Positions 7,098 to 9,815 of a stretch of DNA of 9,815 nt are shown here, one piece after another (positions within the stretch are counted from its first letter, which is position 1; every line of letters starts with the position of its first letter). Origin of the DNA: Selenomonadaceae bacterium UBA3796 (lineage in GTDB: Bacteria; Bacillota; Negativicutes; Selenomonadales; Selenomonadaceae); the NCBI GenBank assembly GCA_002369175.1, contig DFES01000210.1, positions 1-9,815 on the forward strand, in the 5' to 3' direction. Under the pieces are notes generated by a model that worked only from the letters and a program-made list of their open reading frames with translations, was not told the DNA's origin and made no database searches. A program made the translations under genes and the position numbers.

Positions 7098-7261
7098 CTA
7101 GTGTAAACCCTCGTTCATCTTTATATCAATTGCCCGCTATGTAGCCATCTGCTTTGTCATCGTCGGTTGACGTAGCACCGCTACGTCGCCATCCTCTTCC
7201 TAGCATCTGACCACATATCGAACAATTGATTATTCTAAATCTGAACGAGGTTTTACACTAG
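7098..7261. mobile_element. 164-bp palindromic MITE
   Basis: The ends are TGTAAACCCTCGTTCA (7102-7117) and the inverse of TGTAAAACCTCGTTCA (7242-7257), each flanked by CTAG (7098-7101 and 7258-7261), which fits a CTAG or TA target duplication. The arms stay alignable inward: both contain TCAATTG, then a TATGTnG block, then CATCTGC/CAGATGC, and meet at a perfect 8-bp hairpin GACGTAGC-ACC-GCTACGTC (7169-7187). The whole element can therefore fold into one long imperfect hairpin. It encodes no transposase. The parent IS is unknown; CTAG/TA targets suggest IS5-group or IS630-type enzymes, without certainty. Confidence 0.85.
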
Positions 7262-7613
7262 GGTAACGAAGTTTCACGGCTTCCATAAGATAAGGAGCAT
7301 AAGGAGTAGCGAAGATTTCGCTGACCGTATATGCTGCTGTGTTGGTTTCTGTTGTCCAGTCATCTGTATGGCAGTCGTTGAATAGATTGAACGCAAGACG
7401 AGTAATTTTATAGGTCGTGGAAGTCTGCCACCCGGCTGACAAGACATCGAGGTTTATCCCATCACAGGCATAAATGGATGAGAAATGCTGTCTTGTTTCG
7501 GCAGTCAGACCTATCAGATAGAGGAAGGACAGATGGTAGCAATCCTGAGGGAATTGTTTGGTCGCTTCTGTGAAGAAATTCCGATGTCTCTAATCCTTGA
7601 AATAGAGTTCCAT
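7230..7613 (-). pseudogene. DUF6075-like protein gene with amber codon 8 and MITE-altered 3' end
   Basis: The frame starting at ATG 7613 resembles the small DUF6075-type proteins found in Firmicute mobile elements (function unknown): a conserved start of the type F-K-x-x-x-H-x-x-F-F, DCYHLSFLYLIGLT, TRQHF, GWQTSTTYKITRLAFNLFN and YAPYLMEAVKLRYP. The family match is from memory. AAGGAG stands 8 nt before the ATG and 15 nt separate it from the preceding gene, so it belonged to the mob operon. Codon 8 is TAG (7590-7592) where the family normally continues; CAG or GAG would restore it. Downstream the frame is open for 119 codons, but the final nine residues SVKPRSDLE and the TAA come from the inserted MITE. 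No good internal start with a binding site follows the amber codon; a TTG at 7442 would give 70 aa lacking the N-terminal half. Confidence 0.65.
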
Positions 7614-7621
7614 TCTCAATT

Positions 7622-7627
7622 CTCCTT
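7622..7627 (-). promoter_or_regulatory. ribosome binding site that fixes the DUF6075-like start
   Basis: AAGGAG on the minus strand lies 8 nt before the ATG at 7613 and 1 nt after the stop codon of the upstream gene. It shows that translation was meant to begin at 7613, before the amber codon, and not at the internal TTG. Confidence 0.75.
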
Positions 7628-7628
7628 A

Positions 7629-8153
7629 TCACATATGCATGATTTTCCATGTGGTGACTGCGCTTGCGACTGTGCTCAGAGCTGCAAGGATGTAGAAGAA
7701 CAGTGTAATATTTTGATTGTCGTGGTTGAAACTGTCGCTTTCCTTCTTTACCTTGTCGATATGGGCACTGGCTTTGTCTGCTACCGCCGCCATCCGTTGG
7801 CAGCAAGTGTTGAGGCTTGGCATGATACTTTGTGCGATAGTACGGTCGATTGCACTGTTGAAATCAGCGGCTAGGGCATTGTTGCTGCTTTGGAGCTTCT
7901 CGATGCTTTTGTCCAGCATGGCTTGTCTTGTCCGTAACTGGTCGAGTCCTGCGGACAATTGTTTCTGCAACGCTGTGTAATTCTCGTTGGATATGCCGAG
8001 TGCTTTCTTGAGAAGCAGGTTTTCCAGATGTTGCGCGTGCTTCGTGGCCAATTCTTCCAATTCTTGCAGACTGTGGTTCTGCTCCATCAGCATTTCTTCC
8101 TTCTCTTTGGATAAGATACTGTCCTTGTATTGCTTGGTTTCTTGAACATTCAT
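7629..8153 (-). CDS. coiled-coil tail-anchored protein nested in relaxase gene (MobB/MbeB-like)
   Basis: A 174-aa protein. Residues 1-140 are strongly helical and charged with heptad-like spacing (SLQELEELATKHAQHLENLLL, then LDQLRTRQAMLDKSIEKLQ), and residues ~149-168 (LFFYILAALSTVASAVTTW) form one membrane segment at the C-terminus, so it should be tail-anchored with a cytoplasmic coiled coil. The ATG at 8153 has AGAAGG (8162-8167) 8 nt upstream, inside the relaxase gene. The first 290 bp overlap the relaxase 3' end in another frame. In RSF1010 and ColE1, mobB/mbeB/mbeD also lie inside the relaxase gene and act as membrane-linked helpers of mobilization. That parallel of position and topology is my basis for the role; I do not recognise the sequence itself. 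Confidence 0.75.
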   Translation of the reverse strand: MNVQETKQYKDSILSKEKEEMLMEQNHSLQELEELATKHAQHLENLLLKKALGISNENYTALQKQLSAGLDQLRTRQAMLDKSIEKLQSSNNALAADFNSAIDRTIAQSIMPSLNTCCQRMAAVADKASAHIDKVKKESDSFNHDNQNITLFFYILAALSTVASAVTTWKIMHM

Positions 8154-8898
8154 ATTCAATGCCTTCTTTCGCGAATCGTGGTTCGTTGAATGTCTTTGCG
8201 AGATTGCTGGTGCGGATCCGGTGCCCATTAGGAGCAATCAGTGTGACATGTTTGTGGCTTGGAAGCCAATTGACGGTGTAACCTTGTCTTTCCATGGCCT
8301 GTATGAAGGTTTTTTTACTGGTGGCATCTTCCAGGGCACGTTCCATAGCAATATATGCGTCAGTGAGATATGATTTGCCTTGGGCGATACACTGATACTT
8401 CTTCATATCGTAGGCGCGTACTTCGCCATGGGCGTGTTCTTTTCTGCTATTGATGACAGCGAGGCCGTTCTTCTTACAGAGACGGTCGGAGGAATCCTTC
8501 AATTCTTTCAAGAAACTTCTGTCCTTATGCCATTTTCGGCCGTTCTCGTAATTCACTGAATTTACGATAAAGTGATTATGATAATGATTTCGGTCCGTAT
8601 GTGTACTGATAAAGACTTCATGGCCGGGGAAATTCTCTTGCGCCCATTCCATGCCAAGCTCATTGATACGCTTGACGGTAAGCGTATTGCTTTCTTCTGG
8701 AGAAAAGCTTTGGATGTAATGCTTATACTGCCGACCATATCGCTTGCCCCAGATCGCTTTGGTGGCTTGCATTTCTTTGAATGCGCTGCGACGCTCGTCA
8801 GAGCAGTCCTTTCCTCTGGTCAGTGCGTCTTTCTTATCGATGTACGACATGATGCGCGCAAGACTGGCACCGGACTTCACGGCTTTAATAATTGCCAT
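7864..8898 (-). CDS. mobA: MOBP-type relaxase
   Basis: A 344-aa relaxase that should nick one strand at oriT and pilot it into the recipient. The candidate nicking tyrosine is Y19 (RIMSYID), and the metal-binding motif HTDRNHYHNHF (H100, D102, H105, H107, H109) is intact, typical of the MobA/VirD2 family. The domain ends near residue 245. The remaining ~95 residues are Arg/Gln/His-rich, of low complexity, and fall where the gene overlaps the coiled-coil gene, so their composition may be shaped by the other frame. ATG 8898 is used, with AAGAGG ~10 nt upstream; a TTG two codons earlier is possible. It overlaps the end of mobC by 22 bp, which suggests translational coupling. There is no helicase or primase domain. 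Confidence 0.9.
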   Translation of the reverse strand: MAIIKAVKSGASLARIMSYIDKKDALTRGKDCSDERRSAFKEMQATKAIWGKRYGRQYKHYIQSFSPEESNTLTVKRINELGMEWAQENFPGHEVFISTHTDRNHYHNHFIVNSVNYENGRKWHKDRSFLKELKDSSDRLCKKNGLAVINSRKEHAHGEVRAYDMKKYQCIAQGKSYLTDAYIAMERALEDATSKKTFIQAMERQGYTVNWLPSHKHVTLIAPNGHRIRTSNLAKTFNEPRFAKEGIEYECSRNQAIQGQYLIQREGRNADGAEPQSARIGRIGHEARATSGKPASQESTRHIQRELHSVAETIVRRTRPVTDKTSHAGQKHREAPKQQQCPSR

Positions 8899-9170
8899 AG
8901 ACAATTGACCTCTTGCCGGATTTCCGTAATGATCGGTGGTACTTGGAAACCTGCATTGGCAGCGTGAGCGATCTGGTTCAGATTATTGCCAATGGCTTTC
9001 AGCTGAAGCAGGATTTCTTTTGTATGTGGTATGACTGTGATTGTACGATTGAGCAGACAATCGATACAGAATTCGTTTCCGTTCTTCCCGGAAAGCATCA
9101 GACGATTTTGGTATTTTCTGTATTCTTTTTCGTCCATACGGATGAGGATTTGTTTTGAGCGTGTTCTCAT
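8877..9170 (-). CDS. mobC: MobC-like relaxosome accessory protein
   Basis: A 97-aa protein with an N-terminal ribbon-helix-helix-like part (ILIRMDEKEYRKYQNRLMLSG, as two motifs around residues 8-28) and the C-terminal signature LKAIGNNLNQIAHAAN of the MobC family, which binds oriT DNA and helps the relaxase reach the nick site. ATG 9170 is chosen because GGAGG (9178-9182) is 7 nt upstream; a TTG at 9176 would lie almost on that site. It is the first gene of a mobC-relaxase-coiled-coil operon and sits directly beside the inverted repeats proposed as oriT. Confidence 0.88.
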   Translation of the reverse strand: MRTRSKQILIRMDEKEYRKYQNRLMLSGKNGNEFCIDCLLNRTITVIPHTKEILLQLKAIGNNLNQIAHAANAGFQVPPIITEIRQEVNCLWQLLKP

Positions 9171-9203
9171 AAACAAGCCTCCTTTGCTTTGTGGTGGGAA
9201 TCA

Positions 9204-9275
9204 AAGGGGAGGCATGACCTCCCCTTGCAAGATCTCTTTTGATGGCCGAAGGCTATCCAAAGGGGGAGCTTGCAA
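9204..9275. other. putative oriT (inverted-repeat region upstream of mobC)
   Basis: Two hairpins lie side by side. The first is AAGGGGAGG / CCTCCCCTT (9204-9212 and 9218-9226) with a 5-nt loop. The second joins GCAAG (9227-9231) to CTTGC (9269-9273), with an inner stem GATGGCC-GAA-GGCTATC (9241-9257) and partly paired TTT/AAA flanks. CTTGCAA is repeated at 9224-9230 and 9269-9275. Inverted repeats immediately before mobC-mobA are the normal place and form of MOBP oriT sites. The nick position cannot be assigned. Confidence 0.6.
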
Positions 9276-9318
9276 TACCGCAGAATAGCGCAATCTGTTG
9301 GAAACAAGGCTGTTCTGT

Positions 9319-9348
9319 GGTATACTGAGGAAGCAGGGCATTGAGCAA
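9319..9348 (-). promoter_or_regulatory. candidate promoter of the mob operon
   Basis: Reading the minus strand, TTGCTC (9348-9343) and TATACC (9324-9319) are 18 bp apart and point through the oriT region to mobC. The match is moderate. The same TATAC core also gives a plus-strand candidate, TTGGAA (9298-9303), 17 bp, TATACT (9321-9326), pointing the other way, so the direction is not certain. Confidence 0.35.
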
Positions 9349-9376
9349 GAGAGCAAACCGCGACAGGGGCTCAATG
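9339..9376. repeat. 8-bp inverted repeat behind the rep stop codon
   Basis: CATTGAGC (9339-9346) and GCTCAATG (9369-9376) are perfect inverse copies separated by 22 bp, with two more pairs after a mismatch. The right arm ends 2 bp from the rep stop codon. There is no T-tract on the minus strand, so it is a weak terminator at best. An operator for MobC or the initiator is an alternative. Confidence 0.5.
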
Positions 9377-9378
9377 AC

Positions 9379-9815
9379 CTACTTCCGTCTCTTGATGCAG
9401 CTGCATTCCATCGGCACGATATGGTCGATGCCGTCTACTTTGTAATCCACTTTTCCCGTGCCGTGACATACTGGACAGTTTGGATCAGCAGACGGCGGAT
9501 TTGCAGCCAAGGATGGACTGAAATCCTTTTGCAAGGCAGCATGGAGCCAAGCCTCATTGTTTCTCACATTAATGGCATGACTGTGGTTTGTTAGCTGTTT
9601 CGCGAATTTCTCCAGTCCGTATCGAGCAATCAGGGATAGAGCCTTCTGCGGCTGGATTTGTAAATTGCTGGCCTCTTGCAGTATGGTTCTATATGGAGTC
9701 GCTGTATTATCCAGAGCAGAAATTCTGGCAGGTTGTTGTTTCTCTGTATCTGTATCTGTTTCTATCTCTGTGTTACTGCTTGTTACAAGCGTGTTACATT
9801 GTAACGCTTTTTGCT
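9379..9815 (-). CDS. C-terminal part of probable replication initiator (5' truncated by window)
   Basis: The frame is open to the window edge (last full codon 9813-9811) and gives 144 residues. The first ~30 (QCNTLVTSSNTEIETDTDTE) form a polar linker like those between the N-terminal winged-helix part and C-terminal part of phage replisome organisers and RepA-type initiators. Residues ~40-95 are helical (YRTILQEASNL, LSLIARYGLEKFAKQL, NNEAWLHAALQKDF). The end carries a zinc-ribbon-like set CPVCHGTG plus CSC. I infer an initiator that replicates the excised circle or regulates copy, from the linker style, the embedded repeats and the position beside oriT. A helicase-loader-like or other regulator is possible because the N-terminal domain is not visible. 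Confidence 0.55.
   Translation of the reverse strand, partial: QKALQCNTLVTSSNTEIETDTDTEKQQPARISALDNTATPYRTILQEASNLQIQPQKALSLIARYGLEKFAKQLTNHSHAINVRNNEAWLHAALQKDFSPSLAANPPSADPNCPVCHGTGKVDYKVDGIDHIVPMECSCIKRRK
9771..9805. repeat. iteron-like GTAACA repeats inside the initiator gene
   Basis: TGTTAC occurs on the plus strand at 9771-9776, 9781-9786 and 9792-9797 (periods of 10 and 11 bp, one helical turn), followed by an inverted GTAAC at 9801-9805. They lie in the codons of the polar linker and are followed (minus strand) by short ACAGAT repeats. Initiators of several phages carry their origin within the linker-coding part of the gene. The array may continue past the window. Confidence 0.5.

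Noticed and set aside
7169..7187. 8-bp hairpin read as a transcription terminator
   Set aside because: There is no T-tract on either strand, and it is the centre of the long palindrome of the MITE.
7230..7442. 70-aa protein from an internal TTG as the real DUF6075-like product
   Set aside because: The TTG lacks a ribosome binding site and conserved sequence continues well upstream of it to the ATG at 7613.
7485..7874. 129-aa and other plus-strand frames across the mob genes
   Set aside because: They are antisense to the coiled-coil and DUF6075-like genes, with no supporting signal.
9739..9770. TCTGTA-type short tandem repeats read as a microsatellite or CRISPR-like array
   Set aside because: They are short, imperfect and coding for the Asp/Thr-rich linker; there are no spacers.

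Overview
The window joins a chromosomal signalling and hydrogenase cluster (about 1-5670) to the left end of an integrated mobilizable element (about 5800-9815, continuing past the window). The likely host is an anaerobic Firmicute, perhaps a diderm Negativicute of the Selenomonas type. This rests on strong AGGAGG-type ribosome binding sites, a monomeric [FeFe] hydrogenase and Firmicute-style mobile genes. The genus is an inference.

Host part, all on the + strand: a PAS/PAS histidine kinase whose 5' end lies outside the window; a single-domain CheY-like receiver overlapping its 3' end; a PAS-GGDEF-EAL protein with a degenerate cyclase site and an intact phosphodiesterase site; and a 497-aa [FeFe] hydrogenase with ferredoxin-like clusters and a divergent L3 motif. 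The close spacing and the single strong terminator at 5208-5248 suggest one transcription unit linking a redox or metabolic signal to phosphorelay and c-di-GMP turnover. A small XRE-type regulator with its own promoter region follows, then a tRNA-Arg(CCU) gene with a near-ideal promoter.

Element part: a terminator-like hairpin, a pair of 13-bp-spaced direct repeats (candidate integrase arm sites) and a tyrosine recombinase lie against the 3' end of the tRNA, which is the arrangement expected for attL of a tRNA-targeting element. All remaining genes are on the - strand. In transcription order they are: the C-terminal part of a probable replication initiator with iteron-like GTAACA repeats inside its coding sequence; an oriT-like inverted-repeat region; mobC; a MOBP-type relaxase; a coiled-coil, tail-anchored protein whose gene overlaps the relaxase gene by 290 bp in another frame; a DUF6075-like gene; a palindromic MITE; and int. 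No conjugation machinery is visible, so this looks like an integrative mobilizable element that borrows a partner's transfer apparatus.

The points that most deserve a second look are the nested mobB-like gene, the 164-bp hairpin MITE that rewrites the C-terminus of the DUF6075-like gene, the amber codon at codon 8 of that same gene, the in-gene iterons of the initiator, and the cysteine-cluster PAS kinase beside an unusual hydrogenase.
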